Source: Haliea sp.
Lineage (GTDB): Bacteria > Pseudomonadota > Gammaproteobacteria > Pseudomonadales > Halieaceae
Direction: 5' to 3'
NCBI GenBank assembly: GCA_016704305.1
Contig: JADJAL010000031.1
Location: forward strand, 1-64,000
Length of the DNA: 64,000 nt
Part shown: piece by piece, positions 45,858 to 54,189 of the stretch
Numbering within the stretch: the stretch's first letter is position 1
How the letters are laid out: every line of letters begins with the position of its first letter
The notes under the pieces: generated by a model
The model's input: the letters and a program-made list of their open reading frames with translations, nothing else
Databases searched by the model: none
Told to the model about the DNA's origin: nothing
Translations under genes and position numbers: made by a program

Positions 45858-46763
45858 ATGTGGTTCAAGAATGTCCGCGCCTATCGCCTGACCAAACCAT
45901 TCGACCTCTCTCCCGAAGCGCTGGCGCAAAAACTCGCGCCGCGCAGCTTCGTGCCCTGCGGCAAATCCCAGCCCGCCGCTGTCGGCTGGGTGGCGCCACT
46001 GGGCGAGGAGTCCGAGATGCTGGTGCACGCCGCCGCCGGTCGTATCCTGCTCAAGCTGAAGCGCGAGGAAAAGCTGTTGCCCTCCACGGTCGTGCGCGAG
46101 CAGTTGGAGGAAAAGGTGGCGGCGATTGAATCGGAACAGGGCCGCAAGGTCTATCGCAAGGAACGGTTGAACCTCAAGGACGAGATCGTGCAGGACTGCC
46201 TGCCGCGCGCGTTTACTCGCTCCACGCATATCCATGCCTACATCGACGTAAAGGCCAACTGGATTTTCGTCGACGCGGCCAGCGCCACGCGGGCCGAGGA
46301 GCTGCTGAACCTGCTGCGCGAATGCGTGGGCAGTTTTCCGGCGCTGCTGCCGCAGGTCAACAACGCCCCCTCGGCGGTGATGACAGCCTGGCTGTTGCAC
46401 CGCAGCCTGCCGGATGATTTCGAACTGGGCCAGGAGTGCGAGCTGCGCGATCCCGGCGAGGAAGGCGGCGTGGTGCGCTGTCGCGGCGTTGATTTGTTGA
46501 GTGAAGAAGTGGAGACTCATTTGCACGCGGGCAAGCAGGTCGCCCGCCTGGCCCTGAACTGGGACGAGCGTGTTTCCCTGTTGCTGGCGGAAGACTTGTG
46601 CCTGCGCCGCCTCAAATTCGCGGACGAGTTGATGAAAGAGAACGAAGAAATTCCCGAAGCCGACCAGTCGGCGCGCGTGGACGCTGACTTCGCGCTGATG
46701 GCCGCTGCGATTACCGGTCTGCAGGAACGCGTCCTGGCGCTGTTCGGCGGCGAGGTGGAATAA
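45858..46763 (+). CDS. rdgC: Recombination-associated protein RdgC
   Basis: 301 residues. Ring-shaped nucleoid-associated DNA-binding protein that restrains RecA. Diagnostic start MWFKNVRAYRLTKPFDLSPEALAQKLAPRSFVPCGKSQPAAVGWVAPLG, middle LPSTVVREQLEEKVAAIESEQGRKVYRKERLNLKDEIVQDCLPRAFTRS, and the C-terminal VSLLLAEDLCLRRLKFADEL all match RdgC. ATG 45858. mnmH starts 10 bases downstream of its stop, probably on the same transcript. Confidence 0.95.
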   Translation: MWFKNVRAYRLTKPFDLSPEALAQKLAPRSFVPCGKSQPAAVGWVAPLGEESEMLVHAAAGRILLKLKREEKLLPSTVVREQLEEKVAAIESEQGRKVYRKERLNLKDEIVQDCLPRAFTRSTHIHAYIDVKANWIFVDAASATRAEELLNLLRECVGSFPALLPQVNNAPSAVMTAWLLHRSLPDDFELGQECELRDPGEEGGVVRCRGVDLLSEEVETHLHAGKQVARLALNWDERVSLLLAEDLCLRRLKFADELMKENEEIPEADQSARVDADFALMAAAITGLQERVLALFGGEVE

Positions 46764-46772
46764 GCGCCACTC

Positions 46773-47885
46773 ATGCCAAGGCGCCCCGACACCGACGACT
46801 ATCGAGCGCTATTCCTCAACCCCACACCCATGATGGACATGCGCGCTCCGACGGAGTTTGCGCATGGCGCGTTTCCCTCGGCGCTCAGCCTGCCGCTGAT
46901 GAGCGACGAGGAGCGCGCGCTGGTGGGCACCTGTTACAAGCAGCGCGGACAGGCCGCGGCCATCGAGCTGGGCCATCAACTGGTCTGCGGCGAGGTGAAG
47001 GCGCAGCGCGTGGCGCAGTGGGCGGCCTTTGCCAACCAACACCCCCAGGGTTACCTGTATTGCTTTCGCGGCGGCCTGCGCTCGCAAACCGTGCAGCAGT
47101 GGCTGCGCGAGGCGGGTATCGATTACCCGCTGGTTATCGGCGGTTACAAGGCCATGCGGCGGTTTCTGCTGGCGGAACTGGAGCGCTCGATTGCCCGTGC
47201 CGAATTCGTACTGGTCAGTGGCAAAACCGGTAGCGGCAAGACGCGGGTAATTTCCCGCCTCACGCGCGCCGTTGACCTGGAGGGACTGGCCAATCACCGC
47301 GGTTCCAGTTTTGGCCACCTGCTCACGCCCCAGCCCAGCCAGATCGATTTCGAAAACCTTCTCAGCATCGCACTGCTGCGCTTGTTGGCGCAGGGCGACG
47401 AGCCGATTTTTCTTGAAGACGAGGGCCGCCTCATCGGCAGGCTGGTCCTGCCGGAATTGCTGCGCGGGAAAATGCGCAGCGCTCCCATGGTGGAGTTGGA
47501 GCAGAGCCTCGATGAACGCATTGATGTCGTGCTCGAGGACTACGTAGTCGACCTGGGAAAACGCTACGCACTGATGTTCGCGCAAGACGGCGCGCGACTG
47601 CACCGGGAGAAATTGCAGCAGAGCCTGGAAAAAATCAGCAGGCGCCTCGGTGGGCTGCGCTACCGGCAGGTCAGCGACATGCTGGACCTGGCGTTCGAGC
47701 GACAGTGGCAGGAGGGCGATGTGTCCGGCCACCGCCACTGGATTGCCGTGCTGCTGGAGCAGTACTACGACCCGATGTACGAATTCGAACTGGCCAAACG
47801 CAGCGGCGAGCGCCTTTTCAGCGGTGACCCGCAGACTGTGCTGCGCTGGATAGAGCAGGGAGTGCCGGGTGCAGCCCGCCGCTGA
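46773..47885 (+). CDS. mnmH: tRNA 2-selenouridine/geranyl-2-thiouridine synthase
   Basis: 370 residues. Replaces sulfur with selenium in 2-thiouridine at the wobble position of tRNA (via a geranylated intermediate), using selenophosphate. N-terminal rhodanese domain with the essential Cys97 in YCFRGGLRSQ, and the P-loop domain SGKTGSGKTRVI (GKTGSGKT at 150-157) followed by the family-typical ANHRGSSFGHLLTPQPSQIDFENLL. ATG 46773. The last 17 bases overlap the start of the selD fusion, so the two are co-translated. Confidence 0.95.
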   Translation: MPRRPDTDDYRALFLNPTPMMDMRAPTEFAHGAFPSALSLPLMSDEERALVGTCYKQRGQAAAIELGHQLVCGEVKAQRVAQWAAFANQHPQGYLYCFRGGLRSQTVQQWLREAGIDYPLVIGGYKAMRRFLLAELERSIARAEFVLVSGKTGSGKTRVISRLTRAVDLEGLANHRGSSFGHLLTPQPSQIDFENLLSIALLRLLAQGDEPIFLEDEGRLIGRLVLPELLRGKMRSAPMVELEQSLDERIDVVLEDYVVDLGKRYALMFAQDGARLHREKLQQSLEKISRRLGGLRYRQVSDMLDLAFERQWQEGDVSGHRHWIAVLLEQYYDPMYEFELAKRSGERLFSGDPQTVLRWIEQGVPGAARR

Positions 47886-50112
47886 ACTGCAACGCGACCT
47901 GGTACTGGTCGGCGGTGGCCACAGCCATGTGCTGGCAGTGCGCATGTTGGGCATGCGTCCGCTAGCGGGGCTTCGGATTACGCTGGTATCGCCCGCCAGC
48001 CACAGTCCCTACTCCGGGATGCTGCCCGGCCTGGTCGCGGGGCACTATCGATTTGAACAGGCGCACATCGATCTGGCGCGCCTGTGCCAGTGGGCGGGGG
48101 TGCGATTTGTCGAGGCGGAGGTGACCGCTCTCGATCCCGCTATGCGGAGGCTTACATTGGCTGGCCGGCCCGCGTTGCACTACGACGTGGCCAGTATCGA
48201 CATCGGGTCGCAGCCCGAGCTGGATACTGTGCCAGGCGCCAGGCGCTATGCCACGCCAGTCAAGCCAGTGGCAGGATTGTGGCAACGCTGGCAGGCATTG
48301 TATGGACGTGTGGCTGGCCGAGTCGCGCCAGACCGGGCGCCAGACCGGGTCGCAGGCGAGGATTGTCGTATTGCGGTGGTAGGTGGCGGCGCCGGCAGTG
48401 TCGAGCTGGTGTTGGCGATGGCGAACCGCCTGCAGGACACGTTGGTACACTTTGACCTGTGGTGCGCCGCCGCCACGATTTTGCCGGGCTACAACGCCCG
48501 CGCCAGGCAATCGGTGATGGCGGCGTTGGGACAGCGCGGCATCCGTGTGCATCTCAATGCGCGCGTCGCGGCAGTGGAGAGCCGCCACCTGATTCTGTCT
48601 GACGGCGCGCACGCCGCCTATGATGAACTGTTCTGGTGTACCGGCGCGGTGCCTGCCCCGTGGATTGCCGCCAGTGGCCTGGCCACGGATCAGCAGGGTT
48701 TTCTCGCGGTGCGCGACACCCTGCAGGCAACCCAGGATGACTGCGTGTTCGCCGCCGGCGATATCGCCGTACAGGTCAATCATCCACGGCCCAAGGCGGG
48801 CGTGTTCGCGGTTCGCCAGGGTCCCGTGCTCGCGCACAACCTGCGCGCCCTGTTGCTGGATCAACCGTTGCGCCAGCATCGGCCCCAGCGGCGATTCCTG
48901 TCCCTGATCTCGCTGGGCGCTGAACGGGCGACCGCGGAGAAGGGCGCGTTCAGCGCAACCGGCCGCTGGGTGTGGCGTTGGAAGGATGCAATCGACCGGG
49001 CGTTCATGGCGCAGTTTGAGAATTTACCCAACGCGATGGCGAGCCAGGAGCAGGACAGTTTGCCGCAGTTGCAGCATGCCTCGCAGCAGGCGGTTTGCGG
49101 CGGCTGTGGTGCCAAGGTCGGGGCTGACGCGCTCTCGGCGGCACTCGCGCAGCTGCGTCTGGACTACCCGCAACATTGTGTCGTGGCCGGAGATGACGCC
49201 GTCGCCGTGCCTGTACCGCAGGGCGCCATGCTGCTGCAAAGCCTGGACGTACTGCGCCAGCTGGTTTCAGATCCCTGGCAAATGGGTCGCATAGCCGCGC
49301 AGCACGCCCTCAGTGATCTCTATGCCTGCGGGGCGCGCCCGGTGTCGGCACTGGCGGCGGCAACGCTGCCCTATGCCAACAGCGCGATGCTGCAGCGCGA
49401 GTTGCAGCAACTATTGGCAGGCGCCCTGCACGAGTTCGCCGCAGTGGATTGTCGCCTGACGGGTGGACACAGCATGCAGGGCGCGGAGCTTGGCCTCGGC
49501 TTTGTGGTCAACGGCGTGCCGATGTCGGAGGATGGAAGATTGCTGTCCAAGATCGGCGCCCAGCCTGGAGATCAACTGATCCTGACCAAGGCGCTGGGTA
49601 TCGGCACGCTGTTTGCCGCCCACATGCAGCTGGCGGCGGATGGACGCGACATCAGTGCTGCCCTGGCGTCCATGCTGCAGGGCAACCGCGAAGCAGCAAT
49701 GCTGGCGGTGGCGCAGGGTGCGAGCGCCTGCACGGATATTACCGGCTTCGGCCTGCTCGGCCATTTGCTGGAAATGCTGGCAGGGGTGCGCGGAGCGCGC
49801 CTGTCCCTAGCGCAACTACCGGTGCTCGGCGGTGCGCTTGACCATCTGCGGGGCGGCATTGCCAGCACCATGCACGCGGCTAACGAGCGCAGCGCCAGGC
49901 AGTTGTATCAGCATTCTCCGTCGGTGGATGCGGCGCGCCTGCAGCTGTTGTTCGACCCGCAAACCAGCGGCGGCCTGTTGATTGCGCTTCCCCGGGAGCG
50001 AGGCCGGGCGCTGTGTGATGCCCTGCACCATGCGGGATATGCCGAGGCGCGCATCATCGGTGAAGTGACCGGGCGTGTAGACGGGAGCGCGGCTCCCGTC
50101 CACCTCGACTAG
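47869..50112 (+). CDS. selD: NDH-2-like oxidoreductase fused to selenophosphate synthetase
   Basis: 747 residues. N-terminal 390 residues: FAD/NADH-type disulfide-oxidoreductase fold (LVLVGGGHSHVLAVRMLG, ASIDIGSQPELDTV, RIAVVGGGAGSVELVLAMANRL, DDCVFAAGDIAVQ). C-terminal about 347 residues are SelD: CGGCGAKVGADALSAAL, VVAGDDAVAVPV, GGHSMQGAELGLGF, DITGFGLLGHLLEML. The catalytic Cys is Cys413; the second Cys of the E. coli GCGCK motif is Ala415 here, with Lys416 retained. SelD makes selenophosphate from selenide and ATP; the attached flavoprotein might reduce selenium or feed selenide. The GTG start at 47869 overlaps mnmH. Such fusions are known in other bacteria. No selA, selB or selC is nearby. 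Confidence 0.92.
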   Translation: MQPAAELQRDLVLVGGGHSHVLAVRMLGMRPLAGLRITLVSPASHSPYSGMLPGLVAGHYRFEQAHIDLARLCQWAGVRFVEAEVTALDPAMRRLTLAGRPALHYDVASIDIGSQPELDTVPGARRYATPVKPVAGLWQRWQALYGRVAGRVAPDRAPDRVAGEDCRIAVVGGGAGSVELVLAMANRLQDTLVHFDLWCAAATILPGYNARARQSVMAALGQRGIRVHLNARVAAVESRHLILSDGAHAAYDELFWCTGAVPAPWIAASGLATDQQGFLAVRDTLQATQDDCVFAAGDIAVQVNHPRPKAGVFAVRQGPVLAHNLRALLLDQPLRQHRPQRRFLSLISLGAERATAEKGAFSATGRWVWRWKDAIDRAFMAQFENLPNAMASQEQDSLPQLQHASQQAVCGGCGAKVGADALSAALAQLRLDYPQHCVVAGDDAVAVPVPQGAMLLQSLDVLRQLVSDPWQMGRIAAQHALSDLYACGARPVSALAAATLPYANSAMLQRELQQLLAGALHEFAAVDCRLTGGHSMQGAELGLGFVVNGVPMSEDGRLLSKIGAQPGDQLILTKALGIGTLFAAHMQLAADGRDISAALASMLQGNREAAMLAVAQGASACTDITGFGLLGHLLEMLAGVRGARLSLAQLPVLGGALDHLRGGIASTMHAANERSARQLYQHSPSVDAARLQLLFDPQTSGGLLIALPRERGRALCDALHHAGYAEARIIGEVTGRVDGSAAPVHLD

Positions 50113-50138
50113 GTTTGTCTGTCGCTAAGCGCGGACGT

Positions 50139-51567
50139 TTATGTGAGCGTTGCAAGGCCGCCTTCGTGGCGACCCGTTCTGCCCAGCAGATTGTTGTACT
50201 CCCTGGGGTCTACCGACAGGTCGTAGAGCTCTTCACCGCCGTCGGCGTAACGGGTCCAGCGCCATTTGCCGATGCGCGTCGAAACAGCGTCTCCCCAACG
50301 CATTTCTGCCGGGCGCCGGGCGGCGATCTCCGGTGTGATCCCCAGCAGGCTGGCGCCTTCAAATTGCGCTGGCTGCGCAATGCCCGCAAGGTCAGTCAGT
50401 GTGGGCGCCAGGTCGAGCAGGCTCACGGGCAGGTCGAAACTGCCGCCCGCCTCCACCCTGCCGGGGGCGCGGATAAGCAGCGGAATGCGGTTGGCGTGTT
50501 CCCACAGCGCCATCTTGTGCCAGTGCAGTTTTTCGCCCAGATGGAAGCCGTGGTCCGACCACAGGACGACGGCGGTGTTGTCGGCGTACGGGCTGGCGTC
50601 CAACGCGTCGAGTATCTGGCCCACCATGGCGTCGGTGTGACTGCACGCGGCCAGGTAGGCCTGCACATGTTGTGGCCACAATCCGGAATTCATCACCAAT
50701 TCGTTCTGGGTGACTTCCCCGGACCCAAAATCCACAACAGGGAACCTGGCGAGTTTTACGCCTGCCAGTGGAATATCGTCCAGGTCATCCTGGCGCACTT
50801 CGGGTAGCACGACCTTGTCGATAGGATGCAGGTCAAAAGCCCATTGTGGCAGGCGCCAGGGGACATGGGGCTGGTACAGGCCGATGGCCATGAACCAGGG
50901 CTTGGTATGAGCTGACTGCAACTGTTCGATGGCGAAATCGGCTGAGATCTGGTCGGCGTGCACTTCGCCGGGTGCCAGCACCCCATAGTCAAAAAGCGTT
51001 CCATGGTCGCCAAACGTGACGGGCGAATCCTTGTAGGGCAGGAAAACATCCCACAAACGCTTGGTACCCATTGCCCAGTGGAAGACCTTGCCGGTGGATA
51101 TCGTCTCGTATCCCGCCTGCGAGAAAAAATGCGGCAACGGGAACAGCGTTGGTGATTTCATCAGCTCCCCCATAGGCGGCGGTGTCATCGGTCTCATGCA
51201 CGTTTGTCGTTTCGGGGCGCAGTCCCCACATCGCGGAAGCGCGGCTGGCAATGCACACCGGCACGGAGCAGTAGGCGCGATTGAAGGAGTATGACTGCGC
51301 GCGCAGCCGATCAATATTGGGCGTATGCACACCGGGATGCGCGTCGAGGTAGCCGACCCAGTCGTTCAGGTCGTCAACACACAGCAGCAGAATATTGGGC
51401 TTTTCGCCCATACCGGGTGTGGCAGGCTTGGGTGCAGTGTTGGCGGTCACCGGACCAGTTGCAGCATCGTCGACTTTGCCCGATGAAGAACGATTGCAGC
51501 CAACCACTGCCGCGGCGGCTGCCGCAGCGACAGCTGCCGAGAGAAATTTTCGTCGATGGATAACCAT
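50139..51567 (-). CDS. Type I sulfatase, exported (apparent frameshift)
   Basis: Metal-dependent arylsulfatase/iduronate-2-sulfatase-like enzyme. Start MVIHRRKFLSAAVAAAAAAAVVGC is a Tat-like leader with a possible lipobox Cys. Metal site LLLCVDDLNDW, formylglycine signature C105-I-A-S-R in SVPVCIASRASAMWGLRPETTN, later YQPHVPWRLP, LWSDHGFHLGEKLHWHK and a C-terminal subdomain. The frame is lost near 51170 (DDTAAYGG then nonsense); removing one G from the run of five restores GELMKSPTLFPLPHFFSQAGYETISTGKVFHWAMG. About 475 residues. Sulfated marine polysaccharide is a likely substrate, but this is inference. No sulfatase-maturing enzyme gene is nearby. Confidence 0.88.
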
Positions 51568-51686
51568 ATCAATCCAGATGTAGAGAAAGGTGCAACATTG
51601 CTACGGGGAGCGTATTCGACAGGCGGTCGATGGTAGCTGTCCGGCCCGCCGGCCACAACACCGATTGCGCGGCGGCTTGCGCGATG

Positions 51687-52091
51687 TCACACACGTTTCG
51701 GCCCACCCCTGAGCCTGCGATAGAGCTCGTGCAATAACAGCAATGTCGCGGCGCCGAACAGCAGGTAGAGCGCGACTGTGGCGACGGGTCGATCGAGCGA
51801 GTCGGCCGTGGATTCGGTTAAAAAACTGACGATCAGCAAGACGGGCGACGCGAGCAAAATCACGCTGATCAGCCGCTGCAGGAAATTGATCGGGGCCGAG
51901 CGTGGCATGTAATAACCGACGCCGACATTCGCCACGCAAGACAGCAGGAAATAAATATGCGCGGAGCGGTACAGCATTCGCGACGCATCGGCCAGGTGCT
52001 CGACGCCGAGTACCCGCGCCATGTACTGACCCTGCAGCGAACAAAAACAAGCCCAGGCCGCCCACGAGCAAATGACAGTTTCGACGTTCAT
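51687..52091 (-). CDS. Small four-TM membrane protein, unknown
   Basis: About 134 residues, four hydrophobic segments: VICSWAAWACFCSLQG, SAHIYFLLSCVANVGVGYY, LISVILLASPVLLIVSFLT and TVALYLLFGAATLLLLHELY, with a basic C-terminal tail RRLRGGPKRV. Start ATG 52091 (MNVETVICSW) preferred for its GGAAAG SD; ATG 52106 would add five residues. The ion-channel gene on the same strand ends 27 bases upstream of this start, and its downstream neighbour is the sulfatase. I do not recognise the family. Confidence 0.6.
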   Translation of the reverse strand: MNVETVICSWAAWACFCSLQGQYMARVLGVEHLADASRMLYRSAHIYFLLSCVANVGVGYYMPRSAPINFLQRLISVILLASPVLLIVSFLTESTADSLDRPVATVALYLLFGAATLLLLHELYRRLRGGPKRV

Positions 52092-52118
52092 GGCATCACT
52101 TTCCATCCCAGTAGCGGG

Positions 52119-52520
52119 TCATTTCAGGTACAGGAAAGAGGCGGTCCACGTTATCAGCACCAGGCCGGTCAGCGATTCAAGCGCGGACAGGAAGCGCAAG
52201 TCGCCAAACGGGACGATGTCGCCAGTGCCGAGCGTGGCGTAAGTAGTGAAGGAAAAGTAAACGCAGTCCATCAGGCTGCCGTCAAAATTTCCTTCCAGGT
52301 GACCCCAATCCTCGGCCTGGTTCATAAAGTAATAGGAGATGCCGAAAATCCATACTTCTACGGCGTGCGCGGTCAGTGCGACGAAAACGCCAAGCACAAT
52401 GCGAAAGCGGTGCAGCATCTTCAGCCGCGGCATCAACAACGTCATGCGGTGCAGAAACTCATAGTGAATGGCTACGGTAGTGGCGATGATAACCACGTTA
52501 ACTAGAAATACGACGATCAC
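52119..52520 (-). CDS. Two-TM potassium-channel-like protein (Ion_trans_2)
   Basis: 133 residues. First hydrophobic segment MIVVFLVNVVIIATTVAIHY, second MLHRFRIVLGVFVALTAHAVEVWIFGISYYF, then a pore helix and filter VYFSFTTYATLGTGDIVPFG, and a last TM SALESLTGLVLITWTASFLYL. The filter TLGTGD departs from the potassium consensus TVGYGD, so selectivity may differ. GTG start at 52520. Located just upstream of the small four-TM protein gene on the same strand, suggesting an operon of two small membrane proteins. Confidence 0.8.
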   Translation of the reverse strand: MIVVFLVNVVIIATTVAIHYEFLHRMTLLMPRLKMLHRFRIVLGVFVALTAHAVEVWIFGISYYFMNQAEDWGHLEGNFDGSLMDCVYFSFTTYATLGTGDIVPFGDLRFLSALESLTGLVLITWTASFLYLK

Positions 52521-52600
52521 AATTTCCCACGCCCCGGCCGCGATTCTTCAAAGACCACTTTAACCTGATTTAAATGTTGGTCTGAAATGTTGTGTTACGC

Positions 52601-53995
52601 CTAATGTATATCGTCCATGAACATCACGCTGTTGCGGTGAAGCGAGGATGGCCAGTTCGGTATGTTCAACGTGGTTTCGCCGGCGCCGCGCGCGACCAGC
52701 ACGATCTCGATGGAGCCCGTGCCGTTGGCGCTGGGGATGAACATATCCAGAGCGGTCATGAAGGTGAGTTGGTTGAACGGAAACAACTCTCCTTTGTCCA
52801 GATCAGTCACGTTGTCGCCATCCTCATCGAATACGAATACGCCGATATTCACGCCAGATCCCGCGCTCACGGCGCGCGGACTGATCTGTGGCGTCAATAC
52901 ATTCAGGCCATCGACGAACAGTTGATCGCTCGTCGCGCCCTGGTCGCCCCAGAACTCCTGTTGCCGCATCGCCACGAAGCCGGTTGAATCCTCCTCGGCA
53001 GGTATGAACGCCGAAATGCTCTCACCGGGCAAGCTGGACAACAGGCGCAGGAAATAGTTGTCATGCGTGTAGGGTGCAGCGTAAAAGTGGTGCACGGTTT
53101 CGTTGGGCTCCTTGTCGGTGGCGGGCCGCAGCAGCGCAAATTCATAGTGCCGATCACTGCTCAGCTCGACCGGGCCAAACGCGCCGGATGCTCCGATGGC
53201 GAAACTCGCCAAAGGTTCCGCAGCCAGTCGATGACCGGTCCCGGCCTCCAGCTCCCAGACCTGCACCGTGGTGCCCGCATAGCCCAGGTTTTCAGGGAAG
53301 AACACCGCGCGGCCGGCAACCTTGACCGTGCCGGAGCGCGACGGCAACACGACTGTGGTCGTGGGCGCGACACCGGTCAAAAATTCGTACATCAGCGCGA
53401 ACGATTCCGCAGCGGTCGCGGTTTCAGTGTGGGATTTATCGGGAAAATGGAAGTTGCTCGCGGGATCGGGACCGATCTGCGAATTGCTGTTGTCGTCACT
53501 CAGGTTATAACCGCTATTGGCCGTGTTCCACTCGCCCCAGATGCCGATGGTGGGCACGCCGCCGGGCAATTCCTCGGGCGCGCGCCCGTCGATATTCACA
53601 TAGCGTGCGACCTTGTCCGGGCCGGAAAATGCGGGGTCGTCCAGGTAACTCGTCCACACAAAAGTGCCGCGCGAGTGGCCTACCGCGTAGACCTGCTCCG
53701 CGCCGGTTTGCGCCAGCACCGTGTCGATAAACGCATCCAGCGCGGCAATGGGGTTTTCTGACAGTGCGGTGTTGTACTCGAACGCGAACAGCATCTCCTG
53801 GGGATAGCCGTTGCTGGTAAAGCGCATGGCCTGCGTTTCAAACTGTTGCGCCGATCCTGACTGGCCGTGGACGAAAACAATCGGCATGACGTGGGGCTGC
53901 GGTTGGTCGTTATCGGAGCTGTTCGAGCAACCCGATTGGACAAAGACCAGGCCTATGGCTACGAAGGCGCTCGCGAGGCTTCTCAGAATCTGCAT
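52601..53995 (-). CDS. Alpha/beta hydrolase (lipase-like) lipoprotein
   Basis: 464 residues. Lipoprotein leader LASAFVAIGLVFVQSGCSNSSDND (lipobox VQSGC, Cys23), so anchored at the envelope. The hydrolase domain begins MPIVFVHGQSGSAQQFETQAMRF (oxyanion loop); nucleophile elbow GHSRGTFV; a candidate catalytic His is in FPDKSHTETATAAESF. The C-terminal half has PSRSGTVKVAGRAVFFPENLGYAGTTVQVWELE, a carboxypeptidase-regulatory/PNP-like beta domain also seen in Pseudomonas lipases. Substrate: esters of unknown type. Start ATG 53995, divergent from the DUF2242 gene. Confidence 0.8.
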   Translation of the reverse strand: MQILRSLASAFVAIGLVFVQSGCSNSSDNDQPQPHVMPIVFVHGQSGSAQQFETQAMRFTSNGYPQEMLFAFEYNTALSENPIAALDAFIDTVLAQTGAEQVYAVGHSRGTFVWTSYLDDPAFSGPDKVARYVNIDGRAPEELPGGVPTIGIWGEWNTANSGYNLSDDNSNSQIGPDPASNFHFPDKSHTETATAAESFALMYEFLTGVAPTTTVVLPSRSGTVKVAGRAVFFPENLGYAGTTVQVWELEAGTGHRLAAEPLASFAIGASGAFGPVELSSDRHYEFALLRPATDKEPNETVHHFYAAPYTHDNYFLRLLSSLPGESISAFIPAEEDSTGFVAMRQQEFWGDQGATSDQLFVDGLNVLTPQISPRAVSAGSGVNIGVFVFDEDGDNVTDLDKGELFPFNQLTFMTALDMFIPSANGTGSIEIVLVARGAGETTLNIPNWPSSLHRNSVMFMDDIH

Positions 53996-54189
53996 GGGCG
54001 ATTGCTCCTTTTATTTATTGTATGGATCACAGCTCAGCCAGAGCTCAGGAGTATCGCATTCCGCTCGCATGTTGTCATTTTCCGGGACAAATCCCCGGCA
54101 CAAATGCGGCCCAAAAAGAGTGTGAATTTCGCGGAACAGCCCTTATAGTCTGTTGTCCTATACCTTCCCTTTTGCCATCAAATTTAGTT

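Noticed and set aside
46809..47954. 381-residue open frame on the minus strand
   Set aside because: Antisense to mnmH, which has all catalytic motifs; Gln/His-rich shadow.
49096..49110. Selenocysteine in SelD
   Set aside because: The catalytic codon is TGT (Cys413), not TGA, so no recoding or SECIS is needed.
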